A stretch of 64,000 nucleotides of DNA from JBKHYJ01 sp046565505 (GTDB lineage: Bacteria; Acidobacteriota; Blastocatellia; UBA7656), in NCBI GenBank assembly GCA_046565505.1, contig JBKHYJ010000022.1, forward strand, positions 1-64,000, written 5' to 3'. The notes below the pieces were generated by a model, which was not told the origin of the DNA, ran no database searches, and worked only from the letters and a program-made list of their open reading frames with translations. Both the position numbers and the translations under genes were made by a program. Each line of letters opens with the position of its first letter. Within the stretch, counting starts at the first letter, position 1. This document shows positions 32,962 through 42,369 of this stretch, piece after piece.

Positions 32962-33203
32962 AGCATCTAGTCAATTTAGATGGAATCGAACCCGTTAACC
33001 ATCAAGTAGAGAATCAGGATTACCCCGGTAGCCTGATGCGGGGCGCACCCCAGCCAACGATTACCACAGCAAACAATGGCAGCATACCTACGGGTTCAGG
33101 AGGGGATTACGTAGATGCCAGTGCGCTCACGATTTTAAATAACATGCGTACCCGAATTAATGAATTAGAAACAGTGTTAAGAAGACTACATTTATTAAAA
33201 TAA
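32958..33203 (+). CDS. Hypothetical protein, 81 aa
   Basis: MKHLVNLDGIEPVNHQVENQ, a Gly/Ser-rich middle and a C-terminal coiled coil (NNMRTRINELETVLRRL). Possibly a small trimeric tail component. Overlaps the nozzle-like gene by 4 nt. Confidence 0.5.
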   Translation: MKHLVNLDGIEPVNHQVENQDYPGSLMRGAPQPTITTANNGSIPTGSGGDYVDASALTILNNMRTRINELETVLRRLHLLK

Positions 33204-33204
33204 T

Positions 33205-35334
33205 ATGCCTACACCAAACGTCGGTGGGTTCTTAGATGGATCACAATACAATTTAGACACCGGACAGCAAGTATCCCCAGCAATCACCCCAGAAGATTTA
33301 ACGAAGCAAACTCCGATTGTTTTACCAACAGTTCCTTCTTCTTCCAACCCTGATGCGTTTGTCTCCTCTATTGAAAACACGCCTAAGACGCTCAATGACT
33401 ACATAAAAGAGCTAACCCCACAGGACACGCCGCTAGATGCCACCCAGAACGCAATAATCCAGCGTATAACCGACCTTTTGCCCCAAAGCGGGGGTAAGAG
33501 CCAAGCCCTGGCTCAAGAGCAGCAGAATCAAGGTATTCCGCAACTCAAACAACAACTGACTGATATTAATAATCAGATTCTGACCGGAAACGCTGAGTAC
33601 CAGAAAATGATTGCTGACTACAACCAAAACAGCGTGAGCTTAGATACACAAACGGGTGTGTCGAATCGAGGTGTATTAGCCGTCCAGCAAGGCTCCCTGG
33701 CAAGAATATTTGAAACTCAGAAAGCATCTAAAGCCGCTGACCTTGGGCTACTCGCAGCCCGCGCCCAGGCGGTGACTGGAAACATCAACACAGCTATTCA
33801 ACTCGCTCAGAGTGCCGTAGATGCTCGGTACGCTCCGATTGAAGATGAACTAAAGATCAGGCAGGCGCAACTAGAGAGCATACAACCTCTATTGAACAAA
33901 CAAGAGAAACAACAGGCTCTAGCGCAGCAGCAGTATCTTGATGACCGGAAAGAGAAGATAGCCGAAGAAAAGGCCAAGCGAAAAGCAAACCTGGAATTGG
34001 CATTTAGTTCAGGACTCAAGAATTCATTCATTAACAAGAATGGTGAGTTCTTTAGAGCCTCAGACGGTAAACCCTATGGTGATCCAAAAGAGTTCTTTAA
34101 GGATGCGGGTGTATCGAGTTTTGAAGAAGCCTACCGAAAGGGTTTGGTTGGTGATCTGACTTCTAACGCCCTAGCTGACCGAGACTTCATTGCGAAACTT
34201 CGAGTTGAATATCCCGACGCTGGTATCACCATTAATGATTCAATTGAGTCTGCAACCAGGAAACTTTCTAACAGCGCGAAGTACCAAAAAGAAACCCTTA
34301 TAAAAACGGATAAAGATACCGGGTTCACCCTTCAAGCGGGTGAGAAGCGTTACGACGCTAACGGTAATTTGATTGCTGAAGCTCCTCCTACAGCCAAACA
34401 GAACATCATAAAGGTAAACGGTAAAGATTATATGGTAGACGATGCGGGGAATCTGACAGAACCCCAAGTCCCTGCTGGGGAGATGTCGGAACTCAAAACA
34501 AATGCCCTAGAAAAAGCTAAATCCCTCCTTGAGCGTCTTAATAAAGGGGATGGAGCACTCGGTAAACAACGCCTTGTCGGTGGTCAGCATATCCCTGGTA
34601 CAAGTCACTACTCGTTTGATGTGGATGCAGACAACCTAAAATCACTCTTGTCACTCGATAACGTAAAGCTGCTCAAGGGACAAGGACAAGTCTCGGATGC
34701 TGAACGTGAGTTACTTGAAAAAGCATCCTCTCGGTTAAACCTGAAACTATCACGGAATGACTTTAAGGCTGCTTTAGAAGACACGATTAAAGGCTTGAGT
34801 GGTAGTGGGGGTGGAGGAAATCTTCAATGGAAAGATCCAAATTCAGGACAACTCTACCAGTTCCCAGACCAGGATTCATTAAATCAGTTTAAAAAGGACA
34901 ATGGAATAAGTTTTAACTCGGTTGGCAATACCACAGCTTCCACGAAGACTCTCGCAAGCGCAACGATGAAGATAGCTCCTCCAGGATCACAGGGGGGACA
35001 GTGCGGGGTGTTCGTAAGAAACATCGCCTCACGGCTGGGACTCACCTACCCGAAGCTCGGTGACTACCTCTCTACGAAGACTGCGGCAGTCAGAAAGTAC
35101 GGTATTCCATTAAATCAGGCAAGAGTGGGAAGCATCTTAGTCACTTCTGAAAACAAAGAGAACGGACACGTTGCCTGGATTATCGGAAAGAATGATAAAG
35201 GGTTTATCCTCGCTGAATCGAATCGGTATCCGAAGTCTAAACCCGAACAAGTATCTTACGGTCGTGTCATTCCCTTCAACTCACCTAGTATCATTGGTGC
35301 AATCAATCCTTACCCAAAGAATAACTCAATATAA
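33205..35334 (+). CDS. Ejection/tail lysin with C-terminal CHAP domain
   Basis: 709 residues. The N-terminal 350 residues are Gln-rich helices and coiled coil (QALAQEQQNQGIPQLKQQL). The C-terminal about 130 residues form a CHAP amidase/peptidase: GGQCGVFVRNIASRLG with the catalytic Cys, and GHVAWIIGK with the His. Such proteins are injected or tail-borne and open peptidoglycan during infection. Together with the next gene it fits the ejection-protein slot of a podovirus. Confidence 0.7.
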   Translation: MPTPNVGGFLDGSQYNLDTGQQVSPAITPEDLTKQTPIVLPTVPSSSNPDAFVSSIENTPKTLNDYIKELTPQDTPLDATQNAIIQRITDLLPQSGGKSQALAQEQQNQGIPQLKQQLTDINNQILTGNAEYQKMIADYNQNSVSLDTQTGVSNRGVLAVQQGSLARIFETQKASKAADLGLLAARAQAVTGNINTAIQLAQSAVDARYAPIEDELKIRQAQLESIQPLLNKQEKQQALAQQQYLDDRKEKIAEEKAKRKANLELAFSSGLKNSFINKNGEFFRASDGKPYGDPKEFFKDAGVSSFEEAYRKGLVGDLTSNALADRDFIAKLRVEYPDAGITINDSIESATRKLSNSAKYQKETLIKTDKDTGFTLQAGEKRYDANGNLIAEAPPTAKQNIIKVNGKDYMVDDAGNLTEPQVPAGEMSELKTNALEKAKSLLERLNKGDGALGKQRLVGGQHIPGTSHYSFDVDADNLKSLLSLDNVKLLKGQGQVSDAERELLEKASSRLNLKLSRNDFKAALEDTIKGLSGSGGGGNLQWKDPNSGQLYQFPDQDSLNQFKKDNGISFNSVGNTTASTKTLASATMKIAPPGSQGGQCGVFVRNIASRLGLTYPKLGDYLSTKTAAVRKYGIPLNQARVGSILVTSENKENGHVAWIIGKNDKGFILAESNRYPKSKPEQVSYGRVIPFNSPSIIGAINPYPKNNSI

Positions 35335-35336
35335 TT

Positions 35337-36782
35337 ATGATCTCTCCTACCAAATACGGCGCAAAGCCAATCCCAGACCCGACTAAATACGGGGCTGTTC
35401 CTGTCTCCGCGTTTCCTAAACAGGAACCGGAAGAAGTCAAAAAGAGTTTCACTGAAAAACTCACGTCTTTTACTGGTGGGGGCATTCTGGGTAAGGGGCT
35501 TGCCACTGCTGGGCGTGTCGTAAGCGGGGCGATAAACCAAACGGGTAATGAAGAAGGTCAGATGTCCGAGGATCAAAAGAAACTTATTGAAGCTATCCAC
35601 GCTCAAACTGATCCGGTAAGAAAACAGCATCTAATTGATTTCCTAAAAAAGAACTATGGGGGAGCGGGTGCAATCACTCAAGCTGAGATTGATCCTGGAA
35701 CCACGATAACCAACAAACAAGTAGTAGGAGATGCATTGCAACTTGGTACAACGGCTCTTTCTGCGGGTACGTTGCCTGGGGAGGCCAAGGCAGTGGCTAA
35801 GGCTCCCTCTGCTCTTAAAGGGATTGTGCAAGGTGCAAAGGCAGGGGCAAAGACTGGAACGGCGATTGGTGCGGCAACCGGAGTCTCTCAAAGCTTAAAA
35901 GACGATAAATCAGGTGGAGATATTGTCGTGGAAGGGATTAAGGGTGCTGTTACTGGTGCGCTCACTGGTGGACTGATTGGCGGGGCAACTGGTGGAATAA
36001 GTGGTGCGCGCAACACCCCGAAATCTGTAAAGAATAGTAAGGTCTTTGAATCCATCACACCAAAAGTAAATGAACTCACTCCGACTGAGTACGAAAAACT
36101 CTTAAGTCAAGGAAAGATTCTGCCTAAAACTGCTACGAAGCCCGCTCAGTACGTCTTATCCTCAGAAGAAAAGGCCGCTGCCCTCAAATACAGGCATCTA
36201 TTCACAAGTAAAGACCCAGTTAAAAACACAATCAATGTGGTAAATGAAATTGCAAATAAGGATGCAAAGGTTGGGGAATTCTTGAAGGGTAAAAACGCAA
36301 TCTTCAATGACGGCGAACTAAGAAACAGTATTTTGCAGAAACTTCAAGATGTAAACGACATCACTGTGGATGAAGCCCGGTTAACTAATGCGAAAACTGA
36401 CCTTGTAAACAACTTCCTCAAGGGTTTGAAGAAGAATGATATGGAAACTCTGTGGAAAGCGAGAAAAGCTTTTGACCGACAGATTGAGAAGTCTTTTACC
36501 GGCGCACCAACCCTACAGAATACGGTTAAGCGTGAATTTAGAAATGCAATCCAAGACTTCATTTCAGAACGAACAGACAACGTAACTTATAAAGGATACA
36601 TGAAAGATATGTCTCAGTTATTCGAGATGAAAGACGTACTGACAACAAAGGCTGCAAAAGAAAAAGCCCACAACGCCATTCAATTGTGGATTAAGAAAAA
36701 TCCGGTTAAAGCCAAACTCGCTTATCTGACAATTGGTGGTGGGATTCTCGGAAAAATAGGATCAAGCCTGTTAAAAGACTAA
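35337..36782 (+). CDS. Putative ejection/internal virion protein
   Basis: 481 residues. A Gly/Ala-rich hydrophobic centre (GAVTGALTGGLIGGATGGIS) could insert in membranes; helical charged segments follow and a short hydrophobic C-terminus (LAYLTIGGGILGKIGSSLL). The N-terminus has two copies of TKYGA-P. This profile is common in DNA-ejection proteins of short-tailed phages. No enzymatic motif seen. Confidence 0.55.
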   Translation: MISPTKYGAKPIPDPTKYGAVPVSAFPKQEPEEVKKSFTEKLTSFTGGGILGKGLATAGRVVSGAINQTGNEEGQMSEDQKKLIEAIHAQTDPVRKQHLIDFLKKNYGGAGAITQAEIDPGTTITNKQVVGDALQLGTTALSAGTLPGEAKAVAKAPSALKGIVQGAKAGAKTGTAIGAATGVSQSLKDDKSGGDIVVEGIKGAVTGALTGGLIGGATGGISGARNTPKSVKNSKVFESITPKVNELTPTEYEKLLSQGKILPKTATKPAQYVLSSEEKAAALKYRHLFTSKDPVKNTINVVNEIANKDAKVGEFLKGKNAIFNDGELRNSILQKLQDVNDITVDEARLTNAKTDLVNNFLKGLKKNDMETLWKARKAFDRQIEKSFTGAPTLQNTVKREFRNAIQDFISERTDNVTYKGYMKDMSQLFEMKDVLTTKAAKEKAHNAIQLWIKKNPVKAKLAYLTIGGGILGKIGSSLLKD

Positions 36783-36893
36783 CTATTCGCTATGTCTCTG
36801 ATGGCAAGATAACCGCCCAAGAATAAGCCGCAAATAAGAAATGTAAGTAAGGTCATATGCCTCCATTCTATTCCTACTTAAGAACCTGTCAAT

Positions 36894-37793
36894 ATGCCTG
36901 ACCCAAAAATAGACAAACTGCTAAGGCTCATGGAGCTTGTACAGAACGATACCATCACTCCAAAAGAGCTTGAGAAATTCATGCTTTTAGTGTTGGAAGT
37001 CATCAAAAAATCCAAAGATTCGTTTGAATCTCTATCTCAAGAGAACTTGCAGAAGATAACCAACGCTCTTTCTCAAATCGAAAATCAACACTCGACGGTT
37101 CTCTCAGAAATAGACGATAAGGCTTCTAAGCTTACAACCGAGTTACAGGCAAAATTAAAAGAAGTTCAGGGGTTGATTGCTGAAGTCCAGGCTATCGAGG
37201 TGAAGGATGGGAAAGATGCTGATCCTGCCGAAGCTGCAAGGCTCGCCGTGGAGATGATTAAGCTCCCTATCGTCCCTGATCCCGATACCGGAGAGAATAT
37301 TGTCTCGAAGATAAACGACCTTCCCCTAGACCCCGACTGTCAGATTGACGTCGCTCATATAAAGAACCTGCCAATCCAGGGGAAAACTATCGCCACTGGT
37401 TCCCGGTATCTTCAAAACTTGGTTGATGTCTATATAACGAGTATCGCCAATAATGATGTTCTTAAATGGAACTCGACTACTAACCGATTTGAAAACGGCG
37501 CGGTCAGTGGCGGATCAGGGATAAATCGAAGCATTGTAGTGACCAGCGGCTCAGTTACAGCCGGAGCTACCGCGAGTACCGATTATGTCTATCTCGTTGC
37601 CGGAGCGCATACAGTAACAATGCCTACCGCAGCCTCAAACACCAACCGATACACGATTAAAAATAATCATTCAGCCGCTATCACTGTGAACACCACAAGC
37701 TCACAGACAATAGACGGAGGAGCGTCAATCCAAATCGCGCCAGAAGATTCGGTTGATCTCATCTCTAATAATTCAAACTGGTTTGTAATCTAA
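36894..37793 (+). CDS. Tail fibre/spike protein, 299 aa
   Basis: N-terminal coiled coil (residues 1-100, for example LSEIDDKASKLTTELQAKLK), then the triple-helix-like GKDADPAE segment. The C-terminal beta domain carries VTSGSVTAGATASTDYVYLV and TMPTAASNTNRYTIKNNH, a fibre-tip fold often seen in phages. It is probably trimeric and host-binding. Confidence 0.6.
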   Translation: MPDPKIDKLLRLMELVQNDTITPKELEKFMLLVLEVIKKSKDSFESLSQENLQKITNALSQIENQHSTVLSEIDDKASKLTTELQAKLKEVQGLIAEVQAIEVKDGKDADPAEAARLAVEMIKLPIVPDPDTGENIVSKINDLPLDPDCQIDVAHIKNLPIQGKTIATGSRYLQNLVDVYITSIANNDVLKWNSTTNRFENGAVSGGSGINRSIVVTSGSVTAGATASTDYVYLVAGAHTVTMPTAASNTNRYTIKNNHSAAITVNTTSSQTIDGGASIQIAPEDSVDLISNNSNWFVI

Positions 37794-37794
37794 T

Positions 37795-39141
37795 ATGGCC
37801 TATAAAAAATCCAACCCAAACGGTCAGGCAACAATGGCGAACTCTGAGCCAGTAGTTATCGCTTCCGACCAATCAGCAGTCCCAGTATCAGGGACAGTCA
37901 CCGCTAACATTGGCACTGTCGCTACCCTGGCTACGGCTGCAAAACAAGATACAGGCAATACTTCTCTCTCCTCAGTGGATGGAAAGCTGGTAACAGCTAA
38001 AACCGCAGACTTCGACACTGGGGCTGGGACGGATACTGTTCAGATGGTCGGTATCGCCCTTCCTAAGTCGGGTGGGGCTGTTGCTGGCGGTACTTCTTCT
38101 GATCCAGTAAGAATTGACCCTACAGGCACAACCACTCAACCAGTTTCTTTGGCCTCTGTTCCTTCTCACGCTGTCACTAACGCTGGTACGTTCGCCGTAC
38201 AAGCAACTGAAGCAGACGGAGCAAATACTACCCTCGGAGCTAAGGCAGACGCTAAAAGTACGGCAACCGATACTACGGCTGTTTCTGCTATGTCAGTCTT
38301 AAAGCAAATCTCAGCCTCGGTACAAGCTCCCCCATCTCAAGCAGTGACGAACGCTGGAACCTTTGCAGTACAGGCTACCGTTGCGGCAAGTGCTACTAAC
38401 ATTGCTAAAGCTGAAGACGTTGCTAGTGCTGATGCTGATGTCGGTGTCCCTGCTATGGCGGTTAGAAAAGCCACTCCTGCAAATACTTCTGGTACTGACG
38501 GTGATTATGAAATGCTCCAAATGTCTGCTGGTCGTTTGTGGGTAGATGCATCAGGTAAGACCCTTACCGTTGACGGGTCAGGTGTTACTCAACCAGTGTC
38601 AGGTACGGTATCCGCTAATCCTGGTACTGCAACTAACTGGGGAGTCTATGTAGAAGATGCCGCAGAAACTGCTGGAGGAAACCTTTCTATGGTTGGAAGT
38701 GTGCGCCGCGATACGCCCGCCGCTTCTTCAGGCACTAGCGGAGATAATTCGACCATCAATACGGGTAAAAACGGAGGTTTGTGGGTGTCTCAGTCTGCCG
38801 AACCCCAAGGTGGCGTATCTGTCGCTACGGGTTCTGTCGGTGCTACCAAGACTGATATTGGAACGGCTAATACCGCTGGTTCTGTATACGGTTGGTATTT
38901 CTATAATCCGAATTCTTCGGTAGCCTACGTCCAGTTCTTCAATACTCAAGCATCAGGGGTAACACTTGGGACCACTGCCCCTGTTTATTCATTAGGTATT
39001 CCTGCGACGAGTGCGGCAAACTTAATGTGTCCGCTTCCTATCGCGCACTCAACCGCTATTTGTATTGCTATCACGACGACCCGCGCTGGTTCAACTGGGC
39101 CTTCTTCAACCGTAGACTACAATATTCTGTACAAACAATAA
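37795..39141 (+). CDS. Fibre-like structural protein with internal repeats
   Basis: 448 residues. It starts with SEPVVIASDQSAVPVSGTV, a phrase recurrent in phage structural proteins. AVTNAGTFAVQAT occurs twice and VSGTV-type strands several times, so a repeat-built beta fibre is likely. The C-terminal 100 residues (GWYFYNPNSSVAYVQFF) resemble a small beta-sandwich tip. Host-binding or capsid-fibre role inferred. Confidence 0.55.
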   Translation: MAYKKSNPNGQATMANSEPVVIASDQSAVPVSGTVTANIGTVATLATAAKQDTGNTSLSSVDGKLVTAKTADFDTGAGTDTVQMVGIALPKSGGAVAGGTSSDPVRIDPTGTTTQPVSLASVPSHAVTNAGTFAVQATEADGANTTLGAKADAKSTATDTTAVSAMSVLKQISASVQAPPSQAVTNAGTFAVQATVAASATNIAKAEDVASADADVGVPAMAVRKATPANTSGTDGDYEMLQMSAGRLWVDASGKTLTVDGSGVTQPVSGTVSANPGTATNWGVYVEDAAETAGGNLSMVGSVRRDTPAASSGTSGDNSTINTGKNGGLWVSQSAEPQGGVSVATGSVGATKTDIGTANTAGSVYGWYFYNPNSSVAYVQFFNTQASGVTLGTTAPVYSLGIPATSAANLMCPLPIAHSTAICIAITTTRAGSTGPSSTVDYNILYKQ

Positions 39142-39347
39142 TGATCCCCACTAGCACTCCAGGAACAATGCGATTCTCTCCTGATCTGCCGATAATCAAA
39201 ATCATTCCTGATTACAGCACAGATACAGCAATGGTAACTTACCAAGCGAAGAATAGAACGGTTACAAATAGCTTTCCGTTTAGCTGGGACTTGTTTAGTT
39301 CATTCCAAACGAACGTAGAATCACAAGTAAGACTCGCAAATATCTAA
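39141..39347 (+). CDS. Small structural protein, 68 aa
   Basis: Start MIPTSTPGTMRFSPDLPIIK overlaps the stop of the fibre-like gene by one base (TAATG). Continues YSTDTAMVTYQAKNRTVTNS. Beta-rich; probably a minor virion protein. The longer frame from 39027 is a shadow of the upstream gene. Confidence 0.5.
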   Translation: MIPTSTPGTMRFSPDLPIIKIIPDYSTDTAMVTYQAKNRTVTNSFPFSWDLFSSFQTNVESQVRLANI

Positions 39348-40021
39348 TGGCTATAGCACTCGTACAAACAGTCCCAGGGAATGGTGGAGGGTATGTTAAC
39401 TCTCACACCAAGTCCATTACTCCAACAGCGGGGAATATGCTCACTGTCTGCCTTGCAGTTGGGGCTGCGGACACCATCACCGTTACAGACAGCAAAAGCA
39501 ATACCTGGGTGGCTGATAAAACACAGACTCTCACCAGTCAACGGCAGGCACAGGTATGGAGAGCGTATAACGTAGCCGGTGGGGCGACGACCATTACTTT
39601 TCAGGCAAACGCAGGGCAGTTTCCCGATAGTGCAGTAATCATTGATGAATGGTCGGGCCTACAGACATCTCTAGCACTGGATCAAATTGGGGGAGCGAAT
39701 ACGAGTGCAGGAACCACCTATACGGCAAGTTTCGCAGGTGCGACAACGCAAGCAGATGAGGTATTAATCGGGGCCTTAGCCTGTGATTCCAATGCTCCAA
39801 GTTTTACAGGGGATGCTTCTTGGACCGGACTCCTTACCCAAGCCGGATTCGACCTTTTCACCAGTGTCACACGGCAGTATCGGATTGTCTCTGCTACCGG
39901 CTCATATAGCTGGACGCTTACAAACGGTGCGAGTAGGCAAGCCTCGCAAGCTCTAGCATCTTATAAGGCAGTAGTAACAGCAACTACGACGAAGAGACTA
40001 GCAGCACTAGGAGTAGGATAA
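39347..40021 (+). CDS. Beta-sandwich structural protein, 224 aa
   Basis: Ala/Thr/Gly-rich strands (GNMLTVCLAVGAADTITVTD, WRAYNVAGGATTITFQANAG) as in carbohydrate-binding or head-decoration beta sandwiches of phages. It abuts the previous gene by one base. Ends the fibre block. No enzymatic motif. Confidence 0.55.
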   Translation: MAIALVQTVPGNGGGYVNSHTKSITPTAGNMLTVCLAVGAADTITVTDSKSNTWVADKTQTLTSQRQAQVWRAYNVAGGATTITFQANAGQFPDSAVIIDEWSGLQTSLALDQIGGANTSAGTTYTASFAGATTQADEVLIGALACDSNAPSFTGDASWTGLLTQAGFDLFTSVTRQYRIVSATGSYSWTLTNGASRQASQALASYKAVVTATTTKRLAALGVG

Positions 40022-40077
40022 ATAAGAAATAATAATCATTAACCGTGATCCAGTAATCCACTGGCTCCCACAAATAT

Positions 40078-40293
40078 ATGTCGCACGAAGAAATAACCAA
40101 ACTCCATCAAGCTATCAAAGACCTCAAGGAGTCAAACGATATTCAGTTTAAAGACCTTAACAGGAAGGTGGACCCGATGTACCAAGCCTTTACTACCGTT
40201 CTTCAAGGTTCGGGGTGGATCAAATATATCTTCTGGTTTATGGGCGCACTCATTGGCCTATACCTTTCATTAAGAGAAGTGCTTAAAAAATAA
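40078..40293 (+). CDS. Holin-like small membrane protein
   Basis: 71 residues: an N-terminal charged coiled coil (ITKLHQAIKDLKESNDIQFK) and one C-terminal transmembrane helix (YIFWFMGALIGLYLSL) with a short basic tail. This is the profile of class III-like holins and hemolysin-XhlA-type proteins. It may help lysis together with the transglycosylase downstream. Confidence 0.55.
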   Translation: MSHEEITKLHQAIKDLKESNDIQFKDLNRKVDPMYQAFTTVLQGSGWIKYIFWFMGALIGLYLSLREVLKK

Positions 40294-40303
40294 CCTCTCG
40301 CGT

Positions 40304-41056
40304 GTGAAACCTAAAATTCTCCTCTTTGATGAGGAAACAGCACCCTCGCTCGGACATTATTTCGACCTCTGGAAAGAGGGAAATATTGTTGACACGGTAA
40401 AAGATTGCTACATGCTCTGTTTCGCCTACAAATGGTTAGGCGATAAAAAAGTAAGCTCTTATGCCCTCCCTGATTTCAAAGGGTATAAGCCAGGATCAGA
40501 AGATGATAAAGAGTTAATCAAGAAACTCTGGGAGCTATTTAACGAAGCAGATGTGTTGGTGGCTCACAACGGGGATAAGTTTGACATCAGGAAAGCCAAC
40601 GCCCGATTCGCTTACTACAACCTCCCTCCACCCTCTCCGTATAAAACCATAGACACTTTGAAGGTCGCTAAAAGATATTTCAACTTCACGTCTAACAAGC
40701 TCGATTCTTTAGGAAAACATTTAGGCTACGGTAGCAAGTTAGTCCATACCGGATTCAATCTCTGGCGGGGGTGTATGAGCGGAGACCCTAACGCCTGGAA
40801 GCATATGATTGAGTACAACAAACGTGATGTGGTTCTCCTCGAAAAGATTTATTTACATTTCAGACCGTGGATTCAAAACCATCCCAATATCTCAATACTT
40901 ATGAATATGCCAAACGGTTGTCCTGGGTGTGGATCAAAGAATCTTACGAAGATGGGAACTGATCTAACACAAAGCGGTAGAGTCCAGCAGTACCAGTGTA
41001 AGGCGTGCAAGAAGTGGTCAAGAGGTAAGCATGAAAAAGTAACTAACATTAAATAA
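40304..41056 (+). CDS. RNase H-like 3'-5' exonuclease with zinc ribbon
   Basis: 250 residues, GTG start. ExoI motif LLFDEETAPS, ExoII VAHNGDKFDIRKANARF and ExoIII YNKRDVVLLEKIY give the DEDDy set of DnaQ-type exonucleases. The C-terminus adds a four-Cys zinc ribbon (CPGCGSKN...CKACKKW). Probable role in phage DNA or RNA metabolism. Its place inside the late/lysis region is unusual. Confidence 0.7.
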   Translation: MKPKILLFDEETAPSLGHYFDLWKEGNIVDTVKDCYMLCFAYKWLGDKKVSSYALPDFKGYKPGSEDDKELIKKLWELFNEADVLVAHNGDKFDIRKANARFAYYNLPPPSPYKTIDTLKVAKRYFNFTSNKLDSLGKHLGYGSKLVHTGFNLWRGCMSGDPNAWKHMIEYNKRDVVLLEKIYLHFRPWIQNHPNISILMNMPNGCPGCGSKNLTKMGTDLTQSGRVQQYQCKACKKWSRGKHEKVTNIK

Positions 41057-41057
41057 C

Positions 41058-41975
41058 ATGAAATTAGATCCAACAATCAATACTGGGATAATCCTCCAAG
41101 ACCCGCAAGGTACTGACTACATCGCTGGGGTAAACTCCCCGATTCAATATAAGGAAAACAACCCTACGGGAGATTGGACTGCCGCGCTTCCGTCTGACGA
41201 ATTACAAGTTGGTTTGTATTTCGACTCTATGGCCTGCGTGTCATTCTCGGCCTGTAACACACTTGAGACTCAGCTTAACTACCTGAAAGACAGATTGAGT
41301 GTTGATTCATTACAGTGGCTTCACGATAAAGGGTATTTCGACGCCAACGGGAAGTTCAATTTCTCTGACCGCTTCATCGCTAAGATGAGCGGTACAACCC
41401 AGCAAGGTAACTCGATGCAAAAGGTAGCTGACACGATTAGAAATTGTGGGTTGGTTCCTGAGAACGTGTGGCCCGCTCCATTCCGGCAGCAAAACCCTCC
41501 CTTTACTTGGAGCGAATACTACAAAGAAATCCCCCAAGAAGTTAAGAACCTGGGACTTGAGTTTAAGGCACGGTTCGATGTGGCCTACGAGTTCGTTTAC
41601 ACCGAGCAAGACAAGCATCAGAAACAATCGCCCCTACAAGTCGTGGTCGCAACCTGCTCAGGTTGGAATGACCCTCCGGTAGCATCCTGTCCGAATCAAC
41701 CAAATCATGCGGTGATGCAAGTGAACAATAGCAAGGTCATTTATGACCACTACAACCCATTTAAAAAACAATTAGCAAGCGACTACAAAATCTACTATTG
41801 GATGAAGTATGTCGTAACGGAGAAAAGTATGAATCAAGCCAAGATTGTAGTTAGCAAGAACTCGCCAACGGTGTACATCTGTTACCCCGTTCCGCGCCAG
41901 CAGCACTTAGAGGAAAGAGCAAGTTTAGAGGGGATCACCATCCCTAATCCGATTCCTAATTCAGACTCACTCTAA
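41058..41975 (+). CDS. Papain-like cysteine peptidase-type phage protein
   Basis: 305 residues. YFDSMACVSFSACNTLETQL places a Cys at the start of a long helix as in C1-type peptidases, and PNHAVMQVNNSKVIYDHYNP supplies a candidate His. Similar proteins occur in lysis or tail modules of phages. Activity is inferred; the Asn/Asp of the triad cannot be fixed by eye. Confidence 0.5.
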   Translation: MKLDPTINTGIILQDPQGTDYIAGVNSPIQYKENNPTGDWTAALPSDELQVGLYFDSMACVSFSACNTLETQLNYLKDRLSVDSLQWLHDKGYFDANGKFNFSDRFIAKMSGTTQQGNSMQKVADTIRNCGLVPENVWPAPFRQQNPPFTWSEYYKEIPQEVKNLGLEFKARFDVAYEFVYTEQDKHQKQSPLQVVVATCSGWNDPPVASCPNQPNHAVMQVNNSKVIYDHYNPFKKQLASDYKIYYWMKYVVTEKSMNQAKIVVSKNSPTVYICYPVPRQQHLEERASLEGITIPNPIPNSDSL

Positions 41976-42229
41976 TGTACAACTCTGACGAACATCACCT
42001 ACAAACTATCATCGCATCGTTTGAAAGCGAAGTAGCTCTCAAATACCGTAAGGGAGCGATAGAACACGGTGGGCATCTCTGGGAGAAGCCTGGAATGATA
42101 GAGAACGCTATGGAGGAGGTTTTAGACCTTTATGTGTATCTTTTCACCCTTAGAGATCAGATCAACGCTCTAAAGGCCAAATATGAAGCTACGGAGGCTG
42201 TGGATAACCAAGCTGGACAAGATAGCTAG
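41975..42229 (+). CDS. MazG-like pyrophosphohydrolase-fold protein
   Basis: 84 residues, all helical: KYRKGAIEHGGHLWEKPGMI then ENAMEEVLDLYVYLFTLRDQ. The EHGG and E-x-x-D pattern resembles short phage MazG-like proteins that may hydrolyse nucleotides or alarmones. Overlaps the peptidase gene by one base. Confidence 0.6.
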   Translation: MYNSDEHHLQTIIASFESEVALKYRKGAIEHGGHLWEKPGMIENAMEEVLDLYVYLFTLRDQINALKAKYEATEAVDNQAGQDS

Positions 42230-42240
42230 AAGTGCTAGGC

Positions 42241-42266
42241 TGATAGAAAGATGATTTATTCCTGAA
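42241..42266. repeat. 26-bp repeated element, copy B
   Basis: Matches the element at 20841-20866 at 23 of 26 positions, in the same orientation. It lies between the MazG-like gene and the transglycosylase, upstream of the lysis genes. Confidence 0.5.
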
Positions 42267-42369
42267 AAACCTGCCCTGTACTGACGGAGGCTCGAAAGGC
42301 AGACTACAAGGATTAGGCAACTAATGTATAAAACTCTTAATAAGACTTCTGCTATTCATCCTGGCCGCA

